Assembly: GCF_001705515.1 (NCBI RefSeq)
Contig: NZ_MDJS01000002.1
Location: 310,001-374,000 of the forward strand
From: Mucilaginibacter sp. PPCGB 2223
GTDB taxonomy: Bacteria; Bacteroidota; Bacteroidia; Sphingobacteriales; Sphingobacteriaceae
DNA length: 64,000 bases
Direction: 5' to 3'
Every line of letters begins with the position of its first letter. Positions within the stretch are counted from its first letter, which is position 1. A program made the position numbers and the translations under genes. Under the pieces are notes generated by a model. The model searched no databases. It was not told the DNA's origin and saw only the letters and a list, made by a program, of their open reading frames with translations. Of this stretch, positions 17,023 to 25,945 are shown in pieces.

Positions 17023-17528
17023 ACAGACCACAACCCGGCGATTACATCCCCTACCAAACGCAGTACCTCGACACGGTAGCCGATGGGGATATTGTTGAAA
17101 TACTGAACCAGCAGTACGATAGCCTGAACGTTTTTTTGAGATCGATACCCGAAAGCAAGGCGCTTTATGCTTACGCTGATGGCAAATGGACGGTTAACGA
17201 AAGCATAGGCCACCTTACCGATACCGAGCGTATTATGGCGTACCGCCTGCTGCGCTTTTCGCGAAAAGATACGGCGCCGCTGCCCGGTTTTGAGCAGGAC
17301 GATTATGTAGCGAACGCACATTTTAATGGGATGAAGATGAGCGACCTGGTTGACGAGTTTTTGGCGGTGCGCAAAGCCAACCTGTACCTTTTCAACAGCC
17401 TTACCGACGGGCAGAAGCAATTAAGCGGCATATCGAGCGGGCACCGCATTACCGTGAATGCCTTTTTGTACATCATTGCCGGGCATGCCAATCACCACGT
17501 TAATATCCTGAAAAAACATTATTTATGA
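17019..17528 (+). CDS. DinB-like (DfsB/YfiT) family protein
   Basis: 169-residue four-helix protein of the DinB/YfiT superfamily; relatives bind a divalent metal through three histidines, and some are thiol-dependent transferases. Candidate ligands are His in ESIGHLTDTERI and the pair in IAGHANHHVNIL, at the expected places. Translation is probably coupled to the kinase upstream (ATGA overlap) and to the thioesterase downstream. The precise reaction is unknown. Confidence 0.88.
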   Translation: MNRPQPGDYIPYQTQYLDTVADGDIVEILNQQYDSLNVFLRSIPESKALYAYADGKWTVNESIGHLTDTERIMAYRLLRFSRKDTAPLPGFEQDDYVANAHFNGMKMSDLVDEFLAVRKANLYLFNSLTDGQKQLSGISSGHRITVNAFLYIIAGHANHHVNILKKHYL

Positions 17529-17950
17529 GCAGGCTTTGGTTTGGCGAACCGCAGTTGAGCGATATCAACGATCGCCACAAAGATCACATCGGCGCGCTGA
17601 TCGGTATCGAGTTTACCGAGATAGGTGATGATTTTATTAAAGGCCGCATGCCTGTGGATGCACGCACCCATCAGCCTTATGGTATTTTACACGGCGGTGC
17701 ATCGGTTGTATTGGCCGAAAGCCTGGGCAGTATTGCCTCAAGCTTGATTATCGACCCTGAAAAGCTGATGGCCGTTGGCCTCGAAGTGAATGCCAACCAC
17801 CTGCGCCCGGTAAAGAGTGGTTATGTTACCGGCATCTGCACGCCCATCCATATCGGGGGCAAAACCCATGTTTGGGATATTAAAATGTACGACGACCGGG
17901 GCAAGATGAACTGCATCAGCAGGTTAACGGTAGCTATTATCAGTCGTTAG
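17525..17950 (+). CDS. Hotdog-fold acyl-CoA thioesterase (PaaI/YdiI type)
   Basis: Hydrolyses acyl- or aroyl-CoA thioesters. 141 residues, the usual length. The diagnostic stretch is GILHGGASVVLAESLGS, with the HGG turn and the catalytic Glu on the following helix as in the YdiI/EntH group. In this group such enzymes can act on 1,4-dihydroxy-2-naphthoyl-CoA in menaquinone synthesis, but no men genes are nearby. It overlaps the upstream gene by four bases. Confidence 0.9.
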   Translation: MSRLWFGEPQLSDINDRHKDHIGALIGIEFTEIGDDFIKGRMPVDARTHQPYGILHGGASVVLAESLGSIASSLIIDPEKLMAVGLEVNANHLRPVKSGYVTGICTPIHIGGKTHVWDIKMYDDRGKMNCISRLTVAIISR

Positions 17951-17954
17951 TCCG

Positions 17955-18003
17955 GAGTCATGAGCCGGGAGCCTTTTTGACTCATGACTATGGACTCCCG
18001 ACT
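17955..18003. repeat. Inverted repeat with GACTCATGACT words, possible terminator
   Basis: AGTCATGAG and CTCATGACT form a 9-base inverted repeat with GCCTTTTT in the loop region, and CTCCCGACTC follows. It lies between the end of the thioesterase operon and the convergent DUF6249-like gene. It may end transcription or be another short intergenic repeat. Confidence 0.45.
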
Positions 18004-18008
18004 CAAGA

Positions 18009-18359
18009 CTACTCCTTCTTATCAAAAGTTTCTTTTTTCTCTATAAGATACGATACAAACAAACCTATACCTCCAAAAATGCCTATTAGCGAAAAATGAA
18101 TAGATGGGTTATCGGTATCCCATTTGGTAAAAACAAACTGGGTTAATATCGTAGCTAAAAATAAGCCAACCCCCGTACCGATCAATAACAACGCCCACTT
18201 TAAATATTTAAAAGGTGCAGGCTGCGTTTTATAGGCGCGTGGATCCATTCCACGTTCTATCATGGCCATTCTTTCTCTTTTATGCAGATAAACGATCCCG
18301 AAAATCATAGCAAACATGCTTATTGGGACTAAAATTGGGATTAAAACGCCGGCTTCCAT
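18009..18359 (-). CDS. Small membrane protein, DUF6249-like
   Basis: 116 residues with three hydrophobic segments (about 5-24, 53-75 and 86-106) and a charged cytoplasmic loop HKRERMAMIERGMDP between the first two, the typical signature of this small membrane family in Bacteroidota. Function unknown. In this family the gene often lies near ECF sigma factors, but none is adjacent here. It is monocistronic, divergent from the outer-membrane protein gene. Confidence 0.8.
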   Translation of the reverse strand: MEAGVLIPILVPISMFAMIFGIVYLHKRERMAMIERGMDPRAYKTQPAPFKYLKWALLLIGTGVGLFLATILTQFVFTKWDTDNPSIHFSLIGIFGGIGLFVSYLIEKKETFDKKE

Positions 18360-18599
18360 AATGTGTAATTTTAATTGTTAATATACCTGTTAATTATTGT
18401 GTATTTGTAAGCTATGACTACACGTTTTTTAAGCAGGTTACACGCTGGTAAATTATTTTTTTAATTTTTTAGTGCGGCAAGCTATCCCACCCGATAAAGG
18501 GCTGGCACCTCCATGTTTAAAGCGTAACTTTTTTGTTTGATAGGTTATCGCACTTCGCCCGCATCATATTTTTTCTCAACTTTATACCAAACTAACCTC

Positions 18600-19361
18600 A
18601 TGCACAAATATTTACTTACCGCTTTTTTTGCCGTATCGGCTCTATGCGTACGGGCGCAGGATAATTACGAGATACAGGTTTACGGTTCCGAAACCATGGA
18701 TAAGGGTCATACCATGGTTGAGCTGCACAGCAACTTTACGCTCAATGGCACCAGGTTTACCGATGCAGGCGGTACCTTGCCAACCAACCACGTCGAACAC
18801 GAAACAATCGAAATAACCCACGGCTGGACCACCTGGTTCGAGACGGGTTTTTATTTTTTTAACTCCGTTGGCAGCGATGGCCGCACCGCTTATGTAGGCT
18901 CGCATATACGCCCGAGGGTTGCAGCTCCCGAAAGCTGGCATTGGCCGGTAGGCGTCAGCTTATCGGTGGAGTTCGGCTTCCAGAAGGCGGCTTATTCGGA
19001 GAGTACCTCGTCGTTGGAGATCCGCCCTATCATCGATAAAAAATGGGATAAACTTTACGTGTCTTTCAACCCTACTGTCGACCATAGTTTTGCCGGTACC
19101 GGCGATAACGAGAGCTACATATTCTCGCCCAACTTAAAGGCCAGCTATGACGTAAGCAAGGTAGTGGCATTGGGCATCGAGTACTATGGCAGTACGGGCC
19201 CGTTTTTTCATTACGACCCGATAAGCGAGCAGGACCACCAGTTTTATATCGCTACCGACTTAAACTACAGCGCCAACTGGGAGTTTAACGCCGGCATCGG
19301 TTACGGTACCCAGGCGTCGGATCATGCGATATTTAAGGTGATATTGGGACGAAGGTTTTAA
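18600..19361 (+). CDS. Predicted outer-membrane beta-barrel protein
   Basis: 253 residues with a signal peptide MHKYLLTAFFAVSALCVRAQ. The ATG at 18600 was chosen; the frame extends upstream but would place residues before the signal peptide. The mature part has alternating hydrophobic and polar strands (VELHSNFTLNG, YFFNSVGSDG, GVSLSVEFGFQ) and ends with FKVILGRRF, an aromatic C-terminus typical of outer-membrane barrels. No specific substrate is suggested. Confidence 0.78.
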   Translation: MHKYLLTAFFAVSALCVRAQDNYEIQVYGSETMDKGHTMVELHSNFTLNGTRFTDAGGTLPTNHVEHETIEITHGWTTWFETGFYFFNSVGSDGRTAYVGSHIRPRVAAPESWHWPVGVSLSVEFGFQKAAYSESTSSLEIRPIIDKKWDKLYVSFNPTVDHSFAGTGDNESYIFSPNLKASYDVSKVVALGIEYYGSTGPFFHYDPISEQDHQFYIATDLNYSANWEFNAGIGYGTQASDHAIFKVILGRRF

Positions 19362-19384
19362 AGATAAAGGCTTTAGTGACTCTA

Positions 19385-19684
19385 TTACCAATAAATTAAC
19401 TTAGAAAGAATAAACTCGCAAACAATAATTTCGGTGTCAAGTTCAACAAACACAATCGTGTATTTCTTTCGATAGGAAATACATTTGTATCCCATTAGAT
19501 TTCTCTCAGGGTCACGGCATAGCCTGTACCCTTTTCTGCTATCGCCTAATGCTGAAATAAAATCATATGCCTCATTCGAGAATTTTTCGGCGGTAGCCAA
19601 AAGACCTTCTGATTCAAGATACCAGGAGACCTCGGCAATAGCATATGCAACAGATTCGCGGATAATTACTTGTCGGAAGCCCAT
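19385..19684 (-). CDS. RelE/ParE-family toxin
   Basis: 99-residue protein with the ParE-like pattern: helical N-terminus, then strands YRLCRDP, MGYKCISYRKKYTIVFVE and IIVCEFILSK. Members poison gyrase or cut mRNA. A 56-residue partner gene lies immediately upstream and overlaps by 19 bases, which matches the antitoxin-toxin order of parDE-type loci. Note the unusually charged arrangement PERNLMGYKC in place of a simple P-x-L-R. Toxicity is inferred only. Confidence 0.75.
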   Translation of the reverse strand: MGFRQVIIRESVAYAIAEVSWYLESEGLLATAEKFSNEAYDFISALGDSRKGYRLCRDPERNLMGYKCISYRKKYTIVFVELDTEIIVCEFILSKLIYW

Positions 19685-19836
19685 TTATTGATGAGCTTTT
19701 TACTGTAATCCCGAGCTTCTTCAATGGAGAGCGTTTTTTCGGGTTTCCATTTTAACGCTGCTTGCCTTTGCAACTCCTGATAGCTTTCTTCAGGAATAAG
19801 CACATATTTCTTTTTATCGATAGTAAGATGGGTCAT
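19666..19836 (-). CDS. Putative antitoxin of a ParE-type pair
   Basis: 56 residues, beginning MTHLTIDKKKYVLIPEESYQ and ending KLINKWASDK. The N-terminal strand plus PEESYQEL resembles the start of Phd/YefM-type or related antitoxins, though it lacks a clear DNA-binding fold at this length. The central SIEEARDYSKKLIN segment could wrap the toxin. It overlaps the toxin start by 19 bases. Confidence 0.7.
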   Translation of the reverse strand: MTHLTIDKKKYVLIPEESYQELQRQAALKWKPEKTLSIEEARDYSKKLINKWASDK

Positions 19837-19902
19837 AACAGCTCTTGCTTTTTATACGAAAATAATAAAAATGCATTTGATATTCAAGAACCCTCTTCTT
19901 AC

Positions 19903-20934
19903 TTACCCCTTCTTCAACGACGACTCCCGCACGATCAGTTCCGATTTCAATACGATCGAATCCGTCAGCATCATGTTCGAAGCGCCTTTGAGGTGGTTGA
20001 TCAGCGTCCGCGCCGCAACTTCGCCCATCTCGTAGCTCGGGTAATTGATCGTCGTGAGGTTAGGTTCAACCAGGCCCGATATCGGGTCGTTGTTAAAACC
20101 GGCAATAGCAATATCGCCGGGTATGGATATCCCATCGGCTTTTAATTCGCGCATGCAATAGGCAGCAAAAGCGTCGTTGGTGATAAAGGCGCCGTCGGGC
20201 AGCGGGTCGATAGCCAGTATCTGCTGCACGGCGTCAACGTTCGGGCCGACGTGCTCGTTCAGGTAGTTGATGATCAGCAGGTCATCGGTAAATTTAAGCC
20301 CGTTATCGGCTAAAGCCTTGCGGTACCCCTGGTAACGGTCGGCGTATACATTCCGTTTCAGGTCGCCGGTAACGTGTACTATTTTTTTACAGCCCTGCTC
20401 GATGAGGTGCGTGGTAATTTCGTAAGCCGATTTAAAGTTATCGATCACCACTGCCGGGCAGTTTTTGTGGTTGTACACGCGGTCGAAGAATAGCAATGGG
20501 ATACCTTTATCAATAAAAGGCATAAAATGGCTGATATCTTCAGTATCGTAAGCCAGGGATGCCATCAGCCCGTCGACACGGCTGTTGAACATGGTATTGG
20601 CGTTGGCGATCTCTTTTTCAGTACTCTCGAGCGACTGGCTGATGATGAGGTTGTAGCCCGACTCGCTGGCAATTTTTTCCATCCCGGCCAAAACCGTCGA
20701 TACAAAAAAACTATCCAGGCGATGAACAATTACCCCTATGGTATTGGTGCGGTTTAAGCGCAGGCTGCTGGCAAAAGTGTTTGAACGATAACCCATTGAC
20801 TTGGCTATGTCCATGATCTTTTTCTTGGTTTTCTTGCTGATGGCGGGATGATCGCGCAGGCCGCGGCTTACCGTAGCAGGCGAAATATCCAGCTCTTTGG
20901 CAATATCATAAATGGTGATTTCCTTATTCTTCAT
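19903..20934 (-). CDS. LacI-family transcriptional regulator of the xylose operon
   Basis: 343-residue repressor. The N-terminal helix-turn-helix is TIYDIAKELDISPATVSRGL with hinge helix SSLRLNRTNTIG, followed by a periplasmic-binding-like sensor domain. Because it is divergent from xylB-xylA-symporter, it most likely senses D-xylose or a phosphate derivative. The promoter on its own side overlaps a large inverted repeat, suggesting autoregulation. Its predicted -10 box ends nine bases before the ATG, so the mRNA has almost no leader. Confidence 0.9.
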   Translation of the reverse strand: MKNKEITIYDIAKELDISPATVSRGLRDHPAISKKTKKKIMDIAKSMGYRSNTFASSLRLNRTNTIGVIVHRLDSFFVSTVLAGMEKIASESGYNLIISQSLESTEKEIANANTMFNSRVDGLMASLAYDTEDISHFMPFIDKGIPLLFFDRVYNHKNCPAVVIDNFKSAYEITTHLIEQGCKKIVHVTGDLKRNVYADRYQGYRKALADNGLKFTDDLLIINYLNEHVGPNVDAVQQILAIDPLPDGAFITNDAFAAYCMRELKADGISIPGDIAIAGFNNDPISGLVEPNLTTINYPSYEMGEVAARTLINHLKGASNMMLTDSIVLKSELIVRESSLKKG

Positions 20935-20938
20935 TCAG

Positions 20939-20972
20939 GTTGCAAAGATAGGCCGAATGGCATCTTTGCAAC
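20939..20972 (-). promoter_or_regulatory. Promoter of the LacI gene inside an 11-base inverted repeat
   Basis: On the minus strand, TTG (20971-20969), an 18-base spacer, and TATCTTTG (20950-20943) match the Bacteroidota TTG/TAnnTTTG promoter. The same stretch forms a perfect inverted repeat: GTTGCAAAGAT (20939-20949) and ATCTTTGCAAC (20962-20972), 12 bases apart. A dimeric regulator bound here would cover the promoter. Confidence 0.6.
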
Positions 20973-21001
20973 TAAAGTAAAAAAAATATTGCAAATAAAA
21001 T

Positions 21002-21015
21002 TACAACCGATTGCA
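21002..21015. promoter_or_regulatory. LacI-type operator candidate in the xyl divergent region
   Basis: TACAACCGATTGCA is an imperfect palindrome around a central CG (five of seven positions match), the typical arrangement of LacI-family operators. It is about 90 bases before xylB and 70 before the LacI gene. Confidence 0.5.
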
Positions 21016-21103
21016 TTTTAAAAAATATTCAATAATTTTACCACAAATTAGTGTTTAACAAACACGAACTCATATTCCGTTTATAAACTAATACAATTGT
21101 TGC

Positions 21104-22585
21104 ATGCTTCTTTTGGGTATTGATGTAGGTACTTCGTCTATTAAAGTGTCGGTTATCGACGCGCAACAACAAAAATGTATCGCATCGGCGCAGTACCCCG
21201 ATACCGAGTCGGCTATTATTTCAACACAGCCCGGCTGGGCCGAGCAGTCGCCCGAAATGTGGTGGGAGCATGTGCAAAAGGCCATTTTACTGGCACAATC
21301 CAACAAAAACTTCGATCCGAAAGATATTGCCGCTGTCGGTATCGCTTACCAGATGCACGGCCTGGTTTTGGTTGATAAAGGCCAGAATTCGCTCAGAAAC
21401 AGCATTATCTGGTGTGATAGCCGCGCTGTGGAAATTGGCGACAAGGCTTTTGATGTAATGGGTCACGATTTTTGTTTAAGTCATTTATTGAACTCGCCGG
21501 GTAATTTTACCGCTTCAAAGCTGGCCTGGGTAAAACAAAACGAGCCGGATATTTACAATAAAATCGATAAAATCATGCTTCCGGGCGATTTTATCGCCAT
21601 GAAACTCACCGGTGAGGTCACTACTTCGGCCTCTGCATTATCCGAAGGAATTTTTTACGACTTTCAATGCAATCGGTTGTCTGAAGATGTGATAAAATAC
21701 TTTGACTTCGATACAAATTTCTTTGCAACCGTTAAACCGGTATTTGCACAGCACGGTCAGTTAAAGCCAGATATCGCATCAAAACTTAACCTTAAACCAG
21801 GCATACCGGTAGCTTACAAAGCCGGCGACCAGCCCAACAATGCCTTATCATTAAATGTACTGAACCCCGGCGAAGTTGCCGCTACGGCCGGCACCTCCGG
21901 AGTGATTTATGGCGTAAGCGATGTTTTGGCTTACGACCAGCAATCGCGCGTAAACACTTTTGCGCATGTTAACCATACCGGGGAGCAAAAACGTTTGGGG
22001 GTGTTGCTGTGTATCAACGGTACCGGCAGCTTAAACCGCTGGACGAAGACTTTATTCGGCGCCGGTACCAGCTATCAGCAAATGAATGCCGAAGCCCAGC
22101 AAATAAAATTAGGCAGCGATGGCCTGCGCATTTTGCCTTTCGGCAACGGCGCCGAGCGTATGCTTTGCAATAAAATGGTGGGCGTACATTTTCATAATAT
22201 CGATCTCAATTTGCATACAAGGGCACATATTTTCCGTGCCGTGCAGGAGGGTATCGTGTTTGCTTTCCGTTATGGTTTAGATATCATGCGCGAAAATGGC
22301 ATGAACCCCTCGGTGATACGCGCCGGGCAGGCCAACCTGTTTTTAAGCCAACTGTTTACAGAGGCATTTGTAAATGCAACAGGCGTACCGGTGGAACTAT
22401 TCAAGAACGATGGCAGCGTAGGAGCGGCTTTAGGCGCAGGTATTGGCAGCGGCATTTACAAGCAACCGGCCGAAGCTTTCAGCAATATGGAAAGGGTGAA
22501 AGTTGTTGAACCGAAAAGGAATGACTATGAACCGATATACCAGGAATGGAAGCAACTTTTAAATAAACAACTGGAAGTGGAATAA
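21104..22585 (+). CDS. xylB: Xylulokinase
   Basis: Phosphorylates D-xylulose to xylulose 5-phosphate for the pentose phosphate pathway. 493 residues, FGGY family: first phosphate motif LLGIDVGTSSIKVSVID, substrate-side YQMHGLVLVD, the catalytic Asp region YKAGDQPNNAL, the second glycine-rich motif TAGTSGVIYG and C-terminal DGSVGAALGAGIGSG. It is the first gene of the operon xylB-xylA-symporter. The identity with xylulose rather than other ketoses rests on the neighbouring xylose isomerase gene. Confidence 0.94.
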   Translation: MLLLGIDVGTSSIKVSVIDAQQQKCIASAQYPDTESAIISTQPGWAEQSPEMWWEHVQKAILLAQSNKNFDPKDIAAVGIAYQMHGLVLVDKGQNSLRNSIIWCDSRAVEIGDKAFDVMGHDFCLSHLLNSPGNFTASKLAWVKQNEPDIYNKIDKIMLPGDFIAMKLTGEVTTSASALSEGIFYDFQCNRLSEDVIKYFDFDTNFFATVKPVFAQHGQLKPDIASKLNLKPGIPVAYKAGDQPNNALSLNVLNPGEVAATAGTSGVIYGVSDVLAYDQQSRVNTFAHVNHTGEQKRLGVLLCINGTGSLNRWTKTLFGAGTSYQQMNAEAQQIKLGSDGLRILPFGNGAERMLCNKMVGVHFHNIDLNLHTRAHIFRAVQEGIVFAFRYGLDIMRENGMNPSVIRAGQANLFLSQLFTEAFVNATGVPVELFKNDGSVGAALGAGIGSGIYKQPAEAFSNMERVKVVEPKRNDYEPIYQEWKQLLNKQLEVE

Positions 22586-22596
22586 GCCCCACCCAA

Positions 22597-22671
22597 CCCT
22601 CCCCGCAAGGGAGGACCCCAAGCGAATTAAATTAATACAGCTTTACAAAAAGTCTCCCCTTGCGGGGGAGA
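22597..22671. repeat. Two CTCCCC/GGGGAG hairpins between xylB and xylA
   Basis: CCTCCC-CGCAA-GGGAGG near 22598-22614 and TCTCCCC-TTGC-GGGGGAGA at 22653-22671. They resemble the pair at 2450-2542. Being placed inside an operon, they could pause or process the transcript, or be inert repeat copies. Confidence 0.6.
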
Positions 22672-22711
22672 TTTAGAGGAGGCTAATAACAGAATAATTA
22701 AACAATACATC

Positions 22712-24043
22712 ATGGCAAACATCATCACAGGTGAAAGAGAGTTTTTTAAAGGGATAGGCCAAATTAAATACGAAGGTCCGCAATCGGATAACCCGCTGGC
22801 ATTTCGCTGGTACGACGAAAACCGCGTAGTGGCAGGCAAAACGTTGAAGGATCATTTCCGTTTCGCAGGGGCTTATTGGCACAGCTTTGTAGGCAGCGGC
22901 GCCGACCCGTTTGGTGAGCCGACACACATTTTTCCGTGGAACGAAAAAGCCGATGCTGTTGAGCGTGCCAAAGACAAAATGGATGCTGCTTTCGAGTTCC
23001 TCACAAAACTTAACCTGCCTTTCTACTGCTTTCACGATGTGGATGTAGTTGATTATACCAACGATATTAACGAAAACGACCGCCGTTTACAGGCTTTGGT
23101 TGAATACGCCAAACAAAAACAAGCCGCCAGCGGCGTAAAACTGCTTTGGGGAACGGCTAACCTGTTTTCGCACCGCCGTTACATGAACGGTGCCATCACC
23201 AACCCCGATTTCCACGTATTAGCGCATGGCGCTGCACAGGTTAAGGCGGCTTTGGATGCAACCATCGCATTGGGCGGCGAAAACTATGTTTTCTGGGGTG
23301 GGCGCGAAGGTTACATGACCTTGCTCAACACCGACATGAAACGCGAACAGGAGCACTTTGCCAAGTTTTTACATACCGCTAAGGATTATGCCCGCAAACA
23401 GGGCTTTAAAGGCACTTTTTTTATTGAACCCAAACCCTGCGAGCCGTCAAAACATCAATATGACTACGATGCCGCAACAGTGCTGGGCTTTTTACGCCAG
23501 TACGACCTGCTGGGCGATTTTAAACTAAACCTGGAGGTTAACCATGCTACGCTTGCTGGTCACACTTTCCAACATGAACTGCAGGTGGCTGTTGACCACG
23601 GCGCTTTAGGCTCCATCGACGCTAACCGCGGCGATTACCAAAACGGCTGGGATACCGACCAGTTCCCGAACAACATTAACGAGATAGTAGAATGCATGCT
23701 GGTTATTTTAGAAGGAGGCGGCATACAGGGAGGCGGAGTTAACTTCGATGCCAAGATCCGCCGTAACTCGACCGATCCGGCCGACCTGTTTTACGCGCAT
23801 ATTGGTGGTATGGATATCTTCGCCCGTGCTCTGATCATTGCCGATAACATCCTGCAAAAATCCGAATACAAAAAGATCCGCGCCGACCGTTACGCATCGT
23901 TTGATAACGGCAAAGGCAAAGAGTTCGAAACGGGCAAACTTTCGCTCGAAGATCTGCGCGCTTATGCTGTTGAAAACGGCGAACCGGCCGTTACAAGCGG
24001 TAAACAAGAATATTTAGAAAATTTGATTAACAATTATATTTGA
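22712..24043 (+). CDS. xylA: Xylose isomerase
   Basis: Converts D-xylose to D-xylulose. 443 residues, the length of class II enzymes. Catalytic and metal-site signatures are visible: [14 protein letters not shown] with the catalytic His and Asp, [30 protein letters not shown] with the metal Glu, [17 protein letters not shown] with the second metal site, and [19 protein letters not shown]. Second gene of the xyl operon, about 126 bases after xylB. Confidence 0.97.
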   Translation: MANIITGEREFFKGIGQIKYEGPQSDNPLAFRWYDENRVVAGKTLKDHFRFAGAYWHSFVGSGADPFGEPTHIFPWNEKADAVERAKDKMDAAFEFLTKLNLPFYCFHDVDVVDYTNDINENDRRLQALVEYAKQKQAASGVKLLWGTANLFSHRRYMNGAITNPDFHVLAHGAAQVKAALDATIALGGENYVFWGGREGYMTLLNTDMKREQEHFAKFLHTAKDYARKQGFKGTFFIEPKPCEPSKHQYDYDAATVLGFLRQYDLLGDFKLNLEVNHATLAGHTFQHELQVAVDHGALGSIDANRGDYQNGWDTDQFPNNINEIVECMLVILEGGGIQGGGVNFDAKIRRNSTDPADLFYAHIGGMDIFARALIIADNILQKSEYKKIRADRYASFDNGKGKEFETGKLSLEDLRAYAVENGEPAVTSGKQEYLENLINNYI

Positions 24044-24109
24044 TATATAATTGTAAAAGATACACTAACGTGTATGAGAAGAACCATTTTATTAACCTAA
24101 ACACTCAAA

Positions 24110-25828
24110 ATGAAAACACTCCAAACCGGTGACTACCTGGTATTTTTGTTTTACTTTATCGTTGTAGCCGCGTATGGCTGGTGGGTTTACCAACGTAAAA
24201 AGAACGTTAACGCCACCTCGAACGACTACTTTTTAGCTGAAGGATCACTAACCTGGTGGGCTATCGGTACCTCATTGATCGCGTCGAACATCTCGGCCGA
24301 ACAATTTATCGGTATGAGCGGTTCGGGTTTTAAAATGGGTTTGGCCATCTCTACCTATGAGTGGATGGCAGCCGCAACACTCGTTATCGTAGCCGTGTTT
24401 TTCATCCCGGTTTATCTGAAGAACAAAATATTTACCATGCCGCAGTTCCTGCATCAGCGGTACAATGGTACAGTGGCCATGATTATGGCGATATTCTGGT
24501 TGTTTTTATACATCGTCGTAAACCTGTTATCTATCCTTTACCTGGGCGCTATCGCCATCCACGGTATCGCACCTGAGTTCTCTATCGGTCTGTGCATTAT
24601 TTTACTGGCTATCTTCTCGGTAATTATCGCCCTTGGCGGGATGAAAGTTATCGGTTATACCGATGTTATCCAGGTATTCTTCCTGATACTGGGTGGTTTG
24701 GTGGCCTCGTATATTGCCCTCAACCTGGTGAGCGACCCGACAGGCAACACCAAAGATTTAGGCGGCATGTTCGGCGGTTTAAAACAGGTTACCCAGCAAG
24801 CCAGCGACCACTTCCACATGATCTTTCATAAAGACAATAAAAACTACGTGGATCTTCCCGGTTTAAGCGTGTTAATCGGCGGTATGTGGATCACCAACTT
24901 AAACTACTGGGGCTGTAACCAATACATCACCCAGCGTGCGTTAGGTGCTGATTTAAAAACTGCCCGCAGCGGTATTTTATTCGCCGGTTTCCTGAAACTG
25001 TTAATGCCGGTTATCGTGGTTATCCCGGGTATTGCAGCTTATGTATTGTACCAACGCGGTATGTTCCATACTGCCGATGCCGCAGGCATGCTTACCCACA
25101 ACGGTATTACCGATGTGAACAAGGCTTACCCATCGCTGCTCAACCTGTTACCTGTGGGCATGAAAGGTTTGGCCTTCGCGGCGCTAACCGCGGCCATCGT
25201 GGCATCGCTTGCCGGTAAGGTAAACAGTATTGCCACCATCTTTACACTCGATATCTATAAAAAAGCCATTAACCCCGAAGCTTCCGAAAAGAAACTGGTT
25301 AACCTGGGTAAAATATCGGTTGCCATATCAATGGCTTTGGGTGTAGCTCTGGCTTACGTGTTGGGCGAGGCTTTAATGGGCGAAGGTAAGCAAGGGTTTA
25401 ACTATATCCAGGAATATACCGGTTTCTTCTCGCCGGGTATTTTGGCTATGTTCCTGTTAGGCTTCTTCTGGAAAAAAGCTACTTCGAACGCAGCATTATT
25501 TGCTACCGTAGGCGGTTTCGTATTATCTATCGTGTTCAAATTCTTACCGCGCTTTGCCGATCTGAGCTTTTTAACTCCTTATGGCTTTTACGCTCCAAAC
25601 TATAGCAATGGCGGCGCATACGAAATCCCTTTCTTCGACAGGATGGGCTTCGTATTCCTGATCAGCGTAGTTGGTATGTGGCTGATCAGCATCATCGAAA
25701 ACCGCCGTGGTGTTGTACCTAACGGCCTCGAGGTAGATACCAAAATGTTTAAGGTTACGCCGGGCTTTGCTATCGGTTCGGTAATTATCTGCCTTATTTT
25801 AACAGTATTGTATACAGTTTTCTGGTAA
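24110..25828 (+). CDS. Sodium/sugar symporter (SSS family), probable xylose importer
   Basis: Inner-membrane sodium:solute symporter with about 14 hydrophobic segments in 572 residues. Early signature GSLTWWAIGTSLIASNISAEQ (the GTSL/SNISAEQ region) matches the SGLT-type sodium-sugar transporters. It lies 66 bases after xylA as the third gene of the operon, which supports xylose as substrate. No ABC-type xylose importer is seen. A rho-independent terminator follows. Confidence 0.9.
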   Translation: MKTLQTGDYLVFLFYFIVVAAYGWWVYQRKKNVNATSNDYFLAEGSLTWWAIGTSLIASNISAEQFIGMSGSGFKMGLAISTYEWMAAATLVIVAVFFIPVYLKNKIFTMPQFLHQRYNGTVAMIMAIFWLFLYIVVNLLSILYLGAIAIHGIAPEFSIGLCIILLAIFSVIIALGGMKVIGYTDVIQVFFLILGGLVASYIALNLVSDPTGNTKDLGGMFGGLKQVTQQASDHFHMIFHKDNKNYVDLPGLSVLIGGMWITNLNYWGCNQYITQRALGADLKTARSGILFAGFLKLLMPVIVVIPGIAAYVLYQRGMFHTADAAGMLTHNGITDVNKAYPSLLNLLPVGMKGLAFAALTAAIVASLAGKVNSIATIFTLDIYKKAINPEASEKKLVNLGKISVAISMALGVALAYVLGEALMGEGKQGFNYIQEYTGFFSPGILAMFLLGFFWKKATSNAALFATVGGFVLSIVFKFLPRFADLSFLTPYGFYAPNYSNGGAYEIPFFDRMGFVFLISVVGMWLISIIENRRGVVPNGLEVDTKMFKVTPGFAIGSVIICLILTVLYTVFW

Positions 25829-25852
25829 TCCATCAAACCTTATAATAATTAA

Positions 25853-25884
25853 AAACCCGGTGCAGCAATGTGCCGGGTTTTTTG
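25853..25884 (+). terminator. Rho-independent terminator of the xyl operon
   Basis: AACCCGG and CCGGGTT pair around a 12-base loop and are followed by TTTTTT. It also overlaps the first ATG of the rhomboid reading frame, showing that this ATG is not the true start. Confidence 0.8.
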
Positions 25885-25945
25885 TTGCGCGTATTTCTTA
25901 TCCATACAAAATCACGTATCATTGCATCAGATAACACGCATACAT

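Noticed and set aside
25868..25945. N-terminal extension of the rhomboid frame from the ATG at 25868
   Set aside because: That ATG sits in the loop of the xyl terminator hairpin, so the true start must be downstream.
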